A stretch of DNA of 64,000 nucleotides from Flectonema sp. DT1601. Taxonomy: Eukaryota > Euglenozoa > Diplonemea > Diplonemida > Diplonemidae. Every line of letters starts with the position of its first letter. Within the stretch, counting starts at the first letter, position 1. This document shows, piece by piece, positions 52,301 to 62,148 of this stretch. The stretch is taken from positions 124,001 through 188,000 of the forward strand of contig OZ025830.1 in assembly GCA_964019425.1 (NCBI GenBank), read 5' to 3'. The notes beneath the pieces are model-generated. The model did not search any database. It was not told the origin of the DNA and was given only the letters and a program-made list of their open reading frames with translations. Made by a program: the position numbers and the translations under genes.

Positions 52301-54325
52301 AACAGGTTCCGGAGTAGGCGCAGGCGTTTTAGTAGGCTGCGGTGGATCAGGCTGTGGAGTAAAGTAAATTGGAGGCCTATCTAATTCACTTGGTTGATTT
52401 GGTATTGTTGTTATGGCTGGTAGAGGAGTGTCAGTTTTCCATTCTAAAAGAGAGACTGATTCTAATACAACGTCGTCATTTAATGTTCCGAAACCTTCGG
52501 TTGCACCTCCAACATCAATTGTTAATATACCAGCTCCGTCTTCTGAAGGGGCTGGAGCTTTAACTTCAAACTGAGACTTGAAATATATGAAATGTGTTGA
52601 TGATGTAGTTGTAATCCTTGCAACCATCGTACCTCCTAATAAACTTGCACCTTGCTCGGTTCGTAATGTGACGAGAACGAATCTGAATCCAGCTGCTGTT
52701 GCAGCAGCACTTCTACTGCGAGCAGTCAGTCCAATTCGATATGAGTGATTGTTTCTAACCCTAACTAATTGTTGTCGTAATCTTATATTAGGAGGACTCT
52801 GAGTATTACTTCTGATATTAAATTGATAAACATTTCCTACTGCTGTTGGTTGTGCTGCCGCCCCACTTAAATAGTTCCAAAAAGAAGTACCCAAATCAAA
52901 TTGATTATTTCTAAGTATCTCAGAAGCGGTAGTTCCAGTCCATTGAAATCCATCAGGGGCCTTTTGACCGACTTGGTACAGCTCTATACTAGCAAAGCTG
53001 AGAACATGTTCCTTCATTGCAACTTGATCAACAGCACCAAGATTGATGACAAGAACTGGTGGGTTTGTTGTTGCAGATGATGGAGGTGCGAAACAAATTG
53101 AGTATGCCTGAAAGGTAGTGCCAGCTGTGAGTGCAAGTCTGTACTCACCAAAATATAAGTTACGACCAGCCAATGTTGAATCAGAGCCTGGATGCATGTA
53201 AACTTGAATAGCACGAGCCCAGTCAGTTCTTATTCTCATCCAAAGACACATCTCAGGTAACTCACTCGGGAAAGACGTTATTATTTGTGATAGTCGAATA
53301 GCTCCAGGTGTGGTTCCAGTACTGTGAATTTGAAAGTTTAACGCACCCATTGCAACATCATCAAAAGGATCTGCACGTATCCTAACTAAAGGATGAAATT
53401 CAGCAGCTGCAGCCCACGGTTGTGGTGACAGTGCGTCAGGATCTTCTTGAGTTCCAATCACAGTTATGTCTTGGAAATATGAATTTAACAACAACGCTCG
53501 ACCAGGAATACCTTGAAAGGCATCAACTAAGGCGTGCTGTATAAGTAACCCGTCTGCATTAATTGATACCTGTGATTGTAACTTTATCTCATCAGCAGTA
53601 GAGATGTAGAATGAGTTGAGTCGATCCCAACGACTACTGTCTGTCCAGGCATTCCACGACAAAGCAGAAGTCTGTAGACTGTATGTGATGAGATTAGCTG
53701 CGTCAAAGATATCATTCACTAATGGTGTTATTTCTAGTGATTGTATTCTAAAACGACGAGCTGTGTCTGGACATGTCGTGCTGGGGATTCCATCTTCAGC
53801 TGGAAGAGGACCTCGATGGATTCCAAAATACAATTCGTGATCATTTTGATAAGCTCTGACAGGTGATTGTGGAGGATTACTAAACGTCGCAATAGTTCTT
53901 CCGCCAACTTGCCAAATAGTATTGGCTGATGTCCATGCGATTGTTAGAGCTGTTCTTATCGATGAAGGATCACCTGGTGGATCAACACAAGATTCAAACC
54001 ATACATTTCTGTTTGCAAATCCAACTTCAAACTCTTGAACTCTACAACAAACAGCCGCACGATGATTTTGAAATGAAAAACTAATCTCATGATATGTAAC
54101 TTTCCCAGACGAGTCGGTACTAGTTCTCGTTAACGCTATCTTTCCAATTACTCCCGAACAACTTATCATTTCATCAACGTATGCAGTCACCCTCGCGTAT
54201 CTTAATGTTCTTTCGTTTAATTTTACAGCACCGTTGACATAGTCACCAGCAATACTACCGATCAAGGTTGCGTCAATAGCAACCAGTATCAATAATATGA
54301 TAGTAACCCTCATGAGGGAAATCAT
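49304..54325 (-). CDS. Giant receptor-like protein: carbohydrate-binding ectodomain, EF-hands, multiple TMs
   Basis: A single exon, 1673 aa. A signal peptide (about 1-20) precedes a jelly-roll-like region (~30-200). Its segment LTIAWTSANTIWQVGGRTIA resembles the GH16/lectin WTxxxIxWxVDG strand, but I see no ExDxxE catalytic motif. Two CBM4/9-like regions follow at ~315-452 and ~470-630 (LRNNQFDLGTSFWNYLSGAA; IRLRQQLVRVRNNHSYRIGL). A Pro-rich spacer (650-680), a Cys-paired domain (~695-845) and a membrane helix (~869-890) come next. Beyond the helix are EF-hands DTDRGGTLSRSE (943-954) and DLDGNEEIEFSE (983-994), a MIB/HERC2-like small barrel (~1112-1188), further hydrophobic segments (~1211-1231, 1259-1281, 1374-1396) and an acidic C-terminus. 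The inferred role is a surface glycan sensor tied to Ca2+. I know no family with this order. An AG acceptor lies 35 nt before the ATG. Confidence 0.85.
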   Translation of the reverse strand: MISLMRVTIILLILVAIDATLIGSIAGDYVNGAVKLNERTLRYARVTAYVDEMISCSGVIGKIALTRTSTDSSGKVTYHEISFSFQNHRAAVCCRVQEFEVGFANRNVWFESCVDPPGDPSSIRTALTIAWTSANTIWQVGGRTIATFSNPPQSPVRAYQNDHELYFGIHRGPLPAEDGIPSTTCPDTARRFRIQSLEITPLVNDIFDAANLITYSLQTSALSWNAWTDSSRWDRLNSFYISTADEIKLQSQVSINADGLLIQHALVDAFQGIPGRALLLNSYFQDITVIGTQEDPDALSPQPWAAAAEFHPLVRIRADPFDDVAMGALNFQIHSTGTTPGAIRLSQIITSFPSELPEMCLWMRIRTDWARAIQVYMHPGSDSTLAGRNLYFGEYRLALTAGTTFQAYSICFAPPSSATTNPPVLVINLGAVDQVAMKEHVLSFASIELYQVGQKAPDGFQWTGTTASEILRNNQFDLGTSFWNYLSGAAAQPTAVGNVYQFNIRSNTQSPPNIRLRQQLVRVRNNHSYRIGLTARSRSAAATAAGFRFVLVTLRTEQGASLLGGTMVARITTTSSTHFIYFKSQFEVKAPAPSEDGAGILTIDVGGATEGFGTLNDDVVLESVSLLEWKTDTPLPAITTIPNQPSELDRPPIYFTPQPDPPQPTKTPAPTPEPVAVTAEPFVIPDRFTNQTTLKGVYGVIYQSPLYILQFKGITIEEVAINIFAANMSTIMIDLCKEKLGNNSKECILTPANVVIVEVCYSNLVTPNNHTGMGADPRACLGQGAPIRTSVEVNSTDLDTYMIYTYAGLPPALLESTWLDRLLNTLNNRIETGAIGVRPSGAAALLVDPRPPRATPVPGDGDYGLENWEWILVTCASSLCAGSIGFYIWYHHRLRKMRKAAGTKALFRGDYITTDVIHTRFHQEGVLQLDKLGMLKKQFDVIDTDRGGTLSRSEVWDVLYRIPSLRVPMSLPGRFNAFFRKIDLDGNEEIEFSEFAVGFMPFLIHCARSTETDEDDIGVEEMFRKWCQLGGSSVFEDKPVDPHHAEELESDQLYLIKLAIDVVRKLSVTKAAEEAASVGSIREIENPSPSGGTPRSSSPSLMYTQKPYQIREDVLVTIDSRRYARAEAIIAEDERFDPEDRPDFEDFFGNRGVVNLVDVDSDYPYSAIRVDFPDKGVEFLFHPLALDRPPKSSLVRWTQKADRKEARSYETYCIIRACIAGLVSGLLCATAEYFAEDEFSSDDPTKGNFNFTTNKETPYWVIVVCTAIVLTTLEVLFLYYDALRTSMKISEKYGMVLHPVDDERIFHVAAICRCCLELSHTDEERWGINPQKNKSAFAKRISTFMTKLGHPSSFGVFMFRVAIKRLLTRAVAKSLLVWIATPLTMIANGLVARLVLNNARIAAIGPRLITKMLENITGNQEPPRWHIGSTYVNVEHFEKLSVQILRAVGSVVVARGHWHPNLEILYKFCRKKLGTTRATQRRTLHDIDNEDEHFEFNAHDMGELRIQQAIKLDCMVMYDIDCIDKLVAALRLDSDADKLRNEAMIDSDSDDEEVLDLCYSDDSSEYGESVHIALNETEKVLVLKVMVLAVLVSGGPSRECHNILRRAFSSAGGDVTTNPQKTIDALYRFFQRGALHDVVENFDLVFRPHRTLQGDRQSTFQRALNLGLEAVDW

Positions 54326-54685
54326 TGTTGTGATGCTTCAACAAGTACTTGTTGCACCCCCTACTTTAATAAGAAATAATAAATATGAATAAACCCTTTT
54401 ATCAAATGGCTGTAATGAAAAACTCTTTTTTTTTGATAGATGTCCTGTTGTAAGAAATACTGTTCAAAAGAAAAAAAGGGTTTAGGTTTCTTCTTCTTGT
54501 TTTTTCGTTATAGCGTAAAAAAATGAATTCTGCTCTTTACTTTTCCTCGTTGGGAGGTTTACTGAAAGTGATACAGAACTAAGAGCTGAGTAACCCTCAA
54601 GTAGTTAAAAAAAAAACAAATCGTATTTTTCATCTACGTACGTGTAGGTCTACTAACTTAGACCACAATCGCTGTTATAATAATG
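54326..54685. other. Intergenic gap
   Basis: 360 bp between the receptor-like gene and DHX16. Apart from the palindrome at 54339-54354, nothing is seen. Confidence 0.55.
54339..54354. promoter_or_regulatory. 16-bp perfect palindrome in the receptor gene leader
   Basis: CAACAAGTACTTGTTG lies between the putative acceptor (54361) and the ATG (54325), so it would be in the 5' UTR. It could be a protein site or RNA hairpin; its role is unknown. Confidence 0.4.
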
Positions 54686-57400
54686 TTACTGGTCACCAGC
54701 CATGCCAACTCCTCGAGAGATTTTCTTCTTGTCTTCTCCAAAGACGTCCTTCTTAGAATACATGTGAGGAGCTACTTCAATTAACCACTCAGGTCTGATT
54801 TCAATAACCTGACGTATGAATGCTTTCGATGTCTGTACTAACTCATGGTAGATCACCATCTCAGGAGCAACGTAATTCTCGTCTTGTTTACTGTCGTGTT
54901 TAGGAGCTAAGAATGAACCAGGATGGATAGAAACGTCAAGTGGATGTTTAACTGTTTTGTAAGTACGACCATCTTTGTTACGACGAGCAGCATTAAAGAA
55001 GAAACCACTCGTAATACACTTTAGGATGTCTTCTGTAGATCCGTCTCTTTGAAGATCAATTTCAGAACGCTCAGCTAACATAACAATTTGATCTCTGATG
55101 TCTCGTGCTTTTCTCATACTTCTAGCTTGAACAAAATTTTCATAACACCAAGATTCTGAAAATTGACATTCAGCCCACTCTTCGTAAACATTACAAAGAG
55201 TTACGTGATCACCTCCTCCTTTGTAGAAGTTGCGAAGAGTAGCCTGTCCAATAACTTTCTTCTCTCTAGGTACATGAAATATAGAATTACCAACACTTAA
55301 CATAGAACAGATAGTTATCACCTGATCACTACACTTGTAATCTTTTGAAGCGCAGAGCATCTTAGACAGTTGTGGATCTAATGGGAATTCAGCCATCATT
55401 CTGCCAGTTTTTGTTAAGTGCATTTTATCGTTAATAGCGCCAAGAGAGTAAAGTCGTTTTAATGCATCCATCAGTGTGTCTGGAGGTGGGGCATCTAAGA
55501 AGTCGAATTGAAGCATGTCAGTGACTCCGATACTTTTCAGTAGTAAGACGACGTTTCCGAGATTTGTTCGTTGGATTTCAGGTATGACGGTGTCATCGAG
55601 TTCGTATCTGAATGAGTAGGCCGTGTAAAGTCTAAAACACATTCCAGGTTGTGTTCTTCCAGCTCGACCTGATCTCTGTTTTGCTTGAGCTTTTGATATG
55701 GGAACGACTTGTAGGGATTCCATTGAAGTTTTTGGATTAAAACTCTTTTGCTTACAATACCCACAATCAATAACATAAACAATCCCGTCAATGGTCAGAG
55801 ATGTTTCCGCAATGTTGGTAGCTATAATAACTTTTCTAGCATCATCAGGAGCCTTCTCAAATATCTTAGCCTGTTGCTCTGTTGGTAGCGTACTATAAAT
55901 TGGATACAACAATAGTTCCTTTATTTTAGTACCGAATCCTTGAACTTTTTGATTTAAGTCTTCGTAGCACTCCTCAATCTCATCTTGACCACACAAGAAT
56001 ATTAAAATATCACCCGGAACTGGCTTCTTAATGTGTATTTGTAAGGCACATAGTGCAGATGCTTCAATATAATTCCCTTCTGGGTGAGTTGTGTAGAGTA
56101 CTTCTACAGGATGAGTTCGTCCCGGGATATTAAAGATTGCGGCATCATCAAAAAAAGATGCGAATTTTGAAGATTGTAAAGTTGCTGATGAAATTATAAT
56201 TTTTAATTCGTTTTCAGAACCTTTGCAACGGAAACGAGCGATATCTTTGATGAGCCCGAAGAGAATATCCGTGTGAAGTGAACGTTCGTGAGCCTCGTCG
56301 ATAATCATAACTCCATAGTCTTCGAGGTCAGGAGATGACAAAAATTCTCGAAGAAGCATTCCGTCAGTCATGTATTTTATTCTTGTTCTTTCGTTAGTTA
56401 AGTCTTCAAAACGAATAGAATATCCAACTTCATTACCCAACTTAACATTCATCTCTTGAGCAACTCTTGCTGCTACTGACATTGCTGCTACTCGTCTTGG
56501 TTGGGTGCATCCAATCTTCTTATCACTCTTACAGTAACCTGACTCATACAGATATTGTGCTACTTGCGTTGTTTTACCACTTCCAGTCTCACCCATCATT
56601 ATAACGACTTGATTAGATTTGATTGTTTCTAATAACGGTTCTCTATAAGAATAGATTGGTAACGATTTCCTAACTTCTTGAATTGACATAAGTGCTTGTG
56701 CCTTTGCCTTGTCTTGTGCGGCTTTTTGCTCAGCAGGAGTTAAGGCTTTTGGTGGTGCATCAACTTTTCCCGTTAGAATTTGCTCAGTTATAAATTGAAT
56801 ATCGTCTTCCACGACTAATTCGTAGTCTTTTCCTCCAACCTGACCATCGTCGAATCTATTGCCGCCAGCATCTTTAATCTTCTTGGCTTCGTAATCAGTT
56901 CTTTCAGCATAACCCGAGAGGACTACATCGTCTTCGTCTTCATCTTTGTATCGCTGGTTTACGAGATCGTACTTTTCTTTGTTGCGTCTGGCTTCTTCAA
57001 TGAAACTGCTCCCTGCGTCCTTTATCGTGAAGGCTTTTTGTTCAGTGATATCTTTAATTGATCTCTGTTGTTTTAAACTGCTTTGAATCTTTTCATCCAT
57101 TTCGTGTTGACGTTCTTCAGCTTCAGTTAATATTACATGTTTAGCGTCTTCTCTATTCTTTTGTACTAAAAAGTCTGCGTAGTCCATCTTCATCGATCCT
57201 CGTTGGTCGACATATTTTCGTCGAGCTTTGACCCTCGCTCTCTCTAGGTCGCTTTGATCCATCATTTGCTTCCTTCGCTCTCCTTCTGCAGCTTGCTCTC
57301 TGCCCATCTTTCGCAGTTCAAGAGCCTCCCTCCGATCTGCTTCTCGTTTCTTTTCCTGATCCTGAAGGCGGGCATGGAACTTTCTCGCTTCATCATCCAT
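54686..57400 (-). CDS. DHX16: DEAH-box spliceosomal helicase DHX16/Prp2
   Basis: A single exon, 904 aa. The N-terminal ~230 residues are charged and coiled. The helicase core shows motif I GETGSGKTTQ, Ia TQPRRVAAMS, motif II DEAHERS, motif III SATL, motif V NIAETSLTIDG and motif VI QRSGRAGRTQPG. The winged-helix, ratchet and OB-fold regions follow, ending at WLIEVAPHMYSKKD. Sequence just before the core (VVEDDIQFITEQIL ... IQEVRKSLPIYSYREPLLE) and details such as FKFASFFDDA-type and CYENFVQ blocks place it with DHX16/Prp2 rather than Prp16, Prp22 or Prp43. It remodels the activated spliceosome before the first catalytic step. The N-terminus is shorter than in animals. ACCCTCAG lies 18 nt before the ATG. 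Confidence 0.95.
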   Translation of the reverse strand: MDDEARKFHARLQDQEKKREADRREALELRKMGREQAAEGERRKQMMDQSDLERARVKARRKYVDQRGSMKMDYADFLVQKNREDAKHVILTEAEERQHEMDEKIQSSLKQQRSIKDITEQKAFTIKDAGSSFIEEARRNKEKYDLVNQRYKDEDEDDVVLSGYAERTDYEAKKIKDAGGNRFDDGQVGGKDYELVVEDDIQFITEQILTGKVDAPPKALTPAEQKAAQDKAKAQALMSIQEVRKSLPIYSYREPLLETIKSNQVVIMMGETGSGKTTQVAQYLYESGYCKSDKKIGCTQPRRVAAMSVAARVAQEMNVKLGNEVGYSIRFEDLTNERTRIKYMTDGMLLREFLSSPDLEDYGVMIIDEAHERSLHTDILFGLIKDIARFRCKGSENELKIIISSATLQSSKFASFFDDAAIFNIPGRTHPVEVLYTTHPEGNYIEASALCALQIHIKKPVPGDILIFLCGQDEIEECYEDLNQKVQGFGTKIKELLLYPIYSTLPTEQQAKIFEKAPDDARKVIIATNIAETSLTIDGIVYVIDCGYCKQKSFNPKTSMESLQVVPISKAQAKQRSGRAGRTQPGMCFRLYTAYSFRYELDDTVIPEIQRTNLGNVVLLLKSIGVTDMLQFDFLDAPPPDTLMDALKRLYSLGAINDKMHLTKTGRMMAEFPLDPQLSKMLCASKDYKCSDQVITICSMLSVGNSIFHVPREKKVIGQATLRNFYKGGGDHVTLCNVYEEWAECQFSESWCYENFVQARSMRKARDIRDQIVMLAERSEIDLQRDGSTEDILKCITSGFFFNAARRNKDGRTYKTVKHPLDVSIHPGSFLAPKHDSKQDENYVAPEMVIYHELVQTSKAFIRQVIEIRPEWLIEVAPHMYSKKDVFGEDKKKISRGVGMAGDQ

Positions 57401-57916
57401 TTTTTTTTGGAATTGACTCTGAGGGTAAATATTATTTTATTGAAAAAACGTTGGAAATCGGGGAGTTTTAATCTCACTCTCTAAAGTACATTACTTTTCC
57501 TGTAGAACTTTCATACACAAGATTAACACAGATATTAATCTATTCTTGTTGTTAACTGAATACAGAACAATCAAATGGGATGTGGAAAGGGGTGTGGGAA
57601 CTGAATATACATTATATATTTTTATTTTTTTCGTAATTCCTTTGCGTTGAACCAAACAACAAGACTTTTATTTATTTTTTTTTTTATATTTTTTTTTTTT
57701 ATAACTGATTACTACCAAAGGAAACGACATTAGGTTGCAACAACAAAGAAGTTAAGGGGTCCAGCTGCATCAAGTGCAGATAATCGGAAGATGGCAGCGA
57801 GTCACCAGCTACGAAGAACCACACATAAGTACATAAGTAAACAAATCACTGAATACAATACATGATAGTATTTCATTTGGTCCTTCCAAGACTTTTCTAT
57901 AGTTTTAGAAAAATGC
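57401..57916. other. Intergenic gap
   Basis: About 515 bp, AT-rich, with T runs near 57680 and 57695. No gene is seen. Confidence 0.55.
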
Positions 57917-59827
57917 TCACAGCCTCCGTCCTTTTCTAGGACGATACGCCTTCGGAGGAGTAATACTGAGTCTCGAGTGAGAGGCAACAGAAGAGAATAT
58001 TGTCTTCGCGTATCCAGAATCCGATCTGTAAGTTCGTTGAGAACCTGATCTAGATCTTCGTGAGGGAGACTTATAAGCCGAGAAATGCGGTGAAATCACC
58101 GACGGAGAATTACCCTGTCTCCCTAAAGCTAAGGAGTCAGGCACTACAAATGACGGAGAGCTCGGTCGGTGTTGATGAAGCAGTTGCTGAACATTGTACT
58201 CAAGAGAGCTGTACAATTGCACTGCTTCAGAAGGAAATATTAAATAAGTTAACCAAAAACAACGAGCAGTATTCATATGTAAAGACCCATGAATATCAGT
58301 AAGTTGTACAGTAATAAATTGAACTAATTGTTGTTTATGAGTTTCGAGCTTACGATGGAGCGATTGCGAAACAGGATCGCTATCAGCGAGCACTGCAGCC
58401 TTGTGAAATAATCGGATGCTTGAGGGTGCGAGTGAAAGACTTTTCGCGAACATTCTTCGAAGGTCTTCGTGTCCACCTCCCCATGGAATGGTTGCAATTA
58501 ATTTTACTTCTTCTCCCGATGATTTAACACCGAGTAGCGTAATGTTATCGTTAACTCTAGTGACAGCAACTAACAACAAGTCACTAACAAGTTCAGTCAC
58601 TGCATCTCTAACTTTTGACTGCGCGGCAGCTAACAACGTTCCTAAACAATCCAAAGGTGCACAACATCTTACAAATGTCTGTAAACAAGTTCTACTAGCA
58701 CTGTGAAGAACAGCACTAGCAGATCCAAGTAATGCTAACAGCAGGGGTAATATTGCTACACAATGCTCAGCGAAAGCTTCACCAAGAGAAGTACCCAATT
58801 GTGATAATACCGTAGTGCAATGTCTTATTATTGCAGGACGTTGATCTCGAAGTTGAACAGCCAGTACTCGTGCGACCTCATGTGTTTCTTCTTGGGGGAT
58901 CCAACCTTCTCGAAGTAGGTTGTGAAGATTAATTAAAGATTGTAAACGTTGAGACCACGGAGATACCAACGAACTCAACACCTTCAAATCGCTATCAACA
59001 GTCGGGAAATATCTAACTTCCGCCACCGATTCAGTAACGGATTTAATACTCCTTTTCCTCCCACCTGGACGGGGTTTTCGATGCTTGCTTGGGATTAGTT
59101 TTGGTCTACTGTGAGCAGACGATACCCTTCTGCGTGCTCGTTCTTGTGCTTCTATGATGGCAGAATTAGCAACTGAACCCCCTCTTCTTGTTGAATGACT
59201 CACACTTCTACTTATTGATATCGATGAGTAAACAGGTTGACCAGCAACAGGGTTAACTGATAAATAACTACTTGGAGGTGGTCTGAATGAAGGTGATACT
59301 TGACTGTTATTACCTGCTACTGTAACTGGACTAGACACATCAAGAACTCTACGAGGAGACACAGAAGGTGTAATGACCGGAGGTGTCTTTGGCCATAATT
59401 CATAAGTTTGTTGAATAGTCGTACCGGTATCTGGTGGAAGCATAAATTCTGGAGAGCGAACTGGAGTTATGTTACCAGTTGATAACATGATAGCTGCTTG
59501 AGCTGGTGATTCAGGGTGATACTCACTAAGAAGGTGATTGTGATCTTTCATCCAGTCTGAGAATTCAACTGCTTTACTTCTAGCTCTTCTTGGAGAAGAG
59601 ACTAATCGATCTTGAATTCGTTCATCAGCTTCTTGTAACCATTCTAATGCTATTCCATCAGTTCTCATGTCCCTTACAAATCCAACTGTTTCCATAAATA
59701 AATTCCTACTCTCTCCCTCACCATCCATATCATCGTCATCGTCACTAAAATCACTATTCAATCCATCTAAACTCAAACTCAAAGCATCAGCGCTGACAAC
59801 TTCTTCATCGCTTTCCATATATTTCAC
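57917..59827 (-). CDS. TOG/CLASP-like HEAT-repeat protein, 636 aa
   Basis: A single exon. The N-terminal half is acidic then Ser/Pro/Arg-rich and disordered, with many SP and SPR sites and a basic KHRKPRPGGRKR patch (~250). Residues ~283-430 form helical HEAT-like repeats with the TOG signature (SPWSQRLQSLINLHNLL; RDQRPAIIRHCTTVLSQLG; LLGSASAVLHSASRTCLQTF; KVRDAVTELVSDLLL), as in CLASP-family microtubule regulators. A basic Ser/Arg-rich tail (KSPSRRSRSGSQR) could bind microtubules. A single TOG domain is fewer than in CLASP, so it may be a reduced or ciliary relative. CLASP family membership is an inference from the repeat pattern. The second Met (59818) is an alternative start. Confidence 0.75.
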   Translation of the reverse strand: MKYMESDEEVVSADALSLSLDGLNSDFSDDDDDMDGEGESRNLFMETVGFVRDMRTDGIALEWLQEADERIQDRLVSSPRRARSKAVEFSDWMKDHNHLLSEYHPESPAQAAIMLSTGNITPVRSPEFMLPPDTGTTIQQTYELWPKTPPVITPSVSPRRVLDVSSPVTVAGNNSQVSPSFRPPPSSYLSVNPVAGQPVYSSISISRSVSHSTRRGGSVANSAIIEAQERARRRVSSAHSRPKLIPSKHRKPRPGGRKRSIKSVTESVAEVRYFPTVDSDLKVLSSLVSPWSQRLQSLINLHNLLREGWIPQEETHEVARVLAVQLRDQRPAIIRHCTTVLSQLGTSLGEAFAEHCVAILPLLLALLGSASAVLHSASRTCLQTFVRCCAPLDCLGTLLAAAQSKVRDAVTELVSDLLLVAVTRVNDNITLLGVKSSGEEVKLIATIPWGGGHEDLRRMFAKSLSLAPSSIRLFHKAAVLADSDPVSQSLHRKLETHKQQLVQFITVQLTDIHGSLHMNTARCFWLTYLIFPSEAVQLYSSLEYNVQQLLHQHRPSSPSFVVPDSLALGRQGNSPSVISPHFSAYKSPSRRSRSGSQRTYRSDSGYAKTIFSSVASHSRLSITPPKAYRPRKGRRL

Positions 59828-60362
59828 TGTCGGTCATAGTAATATAATAAAAGTACAAAAACATAAATTAAAAACTTTATCCACTACGGAAAAGGGTACA
59901 GGGTTTTCTTTTAATTCAATCGTAAGATACAGAGGCGGGGAATGGAGGGTTTTGCTAAGGTACATCCACTAGCTTTTTTTTTATATTCAGGATCTTTATA
60001 TTACTTTAGCGAACTTGTCTTGTTTTCAGGAATAATACGAAACTGAGCAATATTCACGTAATCGACATAGAGTTGTTGACAAAACATCAATAGCACTCTG
60101 ACCGTGTAATACGGAAAACGGAATATTTGCTTATCACAATAAGCCCTACAATACTACAAGAGAAAGGGTGGGAAGAAACCGTCCGAAATCGCTTTTTTTC
60201 ACCCCCCCCTTTTTTTTTTTTTTTTGTCTTTTTTAGCAGTGCTATTGTATCCGTTTTGTCAATTTAACAAGTTGCTGGCTAAGGTTGAGAACTAATAAAA
60301 GTATTCCTCAACCAAGAGGTTTAGACAGCCAGAAGTATTACGCCCGAATGAAGATACTAAAC
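59828..60362. other. Intergenic gap
   Basis: About 535 bp. It contains a C7T17 tract at about 60202-60226. No gene is seen. Confidence 0.55.
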
Positions 60363-61310
60363 TCATCGTCGATACACACTAGTTGTCCTTGGGCTGTACG
60401 ATGAAGTAGATGTCCCAGGACTGTAAGAAGACGTAAAACGAGCAGGAAGAGGAGCATGAAGAGGTGCGTGAACAGGTGACGTAATAGGAGATATTATGAG
60501 CGGTGAATTCAAAGGAGAATTTGATAGAATTCGGTTTGTTTCGTAATGTGTTGGTGTATATGATCTAAGTGGTGATCTTCTAGGACTCGCTGATATTGTA
60601 CAAGGATGAGAAGAAATAAGACCAGCCCTACTCATTCCTCCACCAGCAACATCTAACATAGCAACCTCTTGAAGAATTGTATCAACAGTTGGTGGATGCC
60701 ATAAACAACCTGCTTCTGTTACTAATACAGCGTCTTGTAGTATCTTTGTTGCTACGACTTGCATCTTAATAGTTAGAACCGATTGATCTAAATTAAGTGA
60801 ACCTCCTGCTATCTGAGATGCTTTTGCAGTAGCTGACAGTATTCCGTCTACCAAGTCAAGTATTTCATCATTCGATGTCTTTCTTACTATGCAGATCATC
60901 GCTATTAAGGTTATGGCTGCGAGTGTACATAGTGTTCCGAGAGACTGAAGACCGATGTATAGAAAAAACCACGCGAATATTCCAAATACAAGAATGTATT
61001 TTATTATTTCTGTTGTTGATTTTCTAATCCAGCTGGTTATTCCTCTTTCTCTCCTGCCATAGGTGCTGCGTAGACCAGCTCTACGAGCTGCTTCACGATT
61101 ATCACGCAGTATGTACATCCATTCAGATCCTATACCTGCAAGGTGTTTTCTGAAACTATCTCCACCAAATAATGGCCAGCCTGTTGATAAGTTTTTATTC
61201 ATATTATTATTACTTTCCTGAGGTTTTTTCATTAATGGAATATCAGCCGATCGAACTCTTGACTTTGGTGTCGTCGGGTTTGCAGGAGATTTAGCACTCG
61301 AGGTCGGCAT
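60363..61310 (-). CDS. Unknown membrane protein, 315 aa, Ser/Pro-rich tail
   Basis: A single exon. The basic N-terminus (1-60) is followed by an Arg-rich stretch and two close hydrophobic segments (about 104-124 and 127-142) separated by a short turn. These could form a membrane hairpin. A conserved-looking helical region (150-220) ends at HPPTVDTILQEV. The last ~90 residues are a low-complexity Ser/Pro/Thr/Arg tail (SPRRSPLRSYTPTHYE; repeats of SPIxSPV and SSYSPxT) that could be heavily phosphorylated or bind microtubules. I do not recognise the family. It lies between the TOG gene and the P-loop gene in the same direction. A GAG splice-like site with G5 lies about 22 nt before the ATG. Confidence 0.75.
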   Translation of the reverse strand: MPTSSAKSPANPTTPKSRVRSADIPLMKKPQESNNNMNKNLSTGWPLFGGDSFRKHLAGIGSEWMYILRDNREAARRAGLRSTYGRRERGITSWIRKSTTEIIKYILVFGIFAWFFLYIGLQSLGTLCTLAAITLIAMICIVRKTSNDEILDLVDGILSATAKASQIAGGSLNLDQSVLTIKMQVVATKILQDAVLVTEAGCLWHPPTVDTILQEVAMLDVAGGGMSRAGLISSHPCTISASPRRSPLRSYTPTHYETNRILSNSPLNSPLIISPITSPVHAPLHAPLPARFTSSYSPGTSTSSYSPRTTSVYRR

Positions 61311-62148
61311 TTTCTTTATTTTATTATTACCCCCCTCTCAAATCACTTTTAAAAGAAAATATTATAATTTCTTTAAAAAACAAAACTTGTCAAAAGTATA
61401 TGTACCATTTTGGTGAATTCAGATACATAATTGCACACATTGCGATAACCTAACGTTGATAGACAAAAATAAATTCAATTTTCAAGTCATTTCCTTTGTC
61501 TATTTTTTCTTTTTTTTTCCTTTTTTCAAATTCTCGCACAGCAAATTAACTGAGACCGTATATGATCAACAATACTATCTCCAAAGAAAATCACTGGACT
61601 ATAGACGAGAAGAAATGTCTTTTTAAGGCAGTCACGAGAAAAATGATAAAAAAACAACATTTGAGATTATTCCTATTCGGCAGCAAGTGGTTGTGAGGAA
61701 AAGAGAGGTAATAAAGAGTACGTAATAGATACATATGATACTGTTAACATAAAAGAAAAAAGAAGGAACAAAAAAAAACGCAAAAAACAAATCACTTTTG
61801 AGTATTAAAGATGTGCTTGTTTTGTACACCATGAGAGAGAGGAAATAGGAAATCGGTTCCAAGACGGGGAGTTGATAGCCCGGTCAGAATTGATTTTCTG
61901 TTGACCTGTCTGTCATGTTAAGAGAGAAAACAGATCAATACAACGGGAAATCGTCGTGTTATCGACTGATATCCAGGTGCTAATTATCACAACAGGTTTT
62001 TGTACTACATGTTCTATAAAGGTAAACACATAGTAAACGATACCCGATGAGCAATTATATTTTATCAAACACATGAAGAAGACAAACATAAAAAGGTTAG
62101 AAAGGGGGGGGTAGCAAGCTTTGTAAAACAGAAGAAAGAAAAAAAACT
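61311..62148. other. Intergenic gap
   Basis: About 840 bp, AT-rich with A/T runs and a G8 run near 62105. The only frame (61632-61862) is hydrophobic low-complexity and not credible as a gene. Confidence 0.55.
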
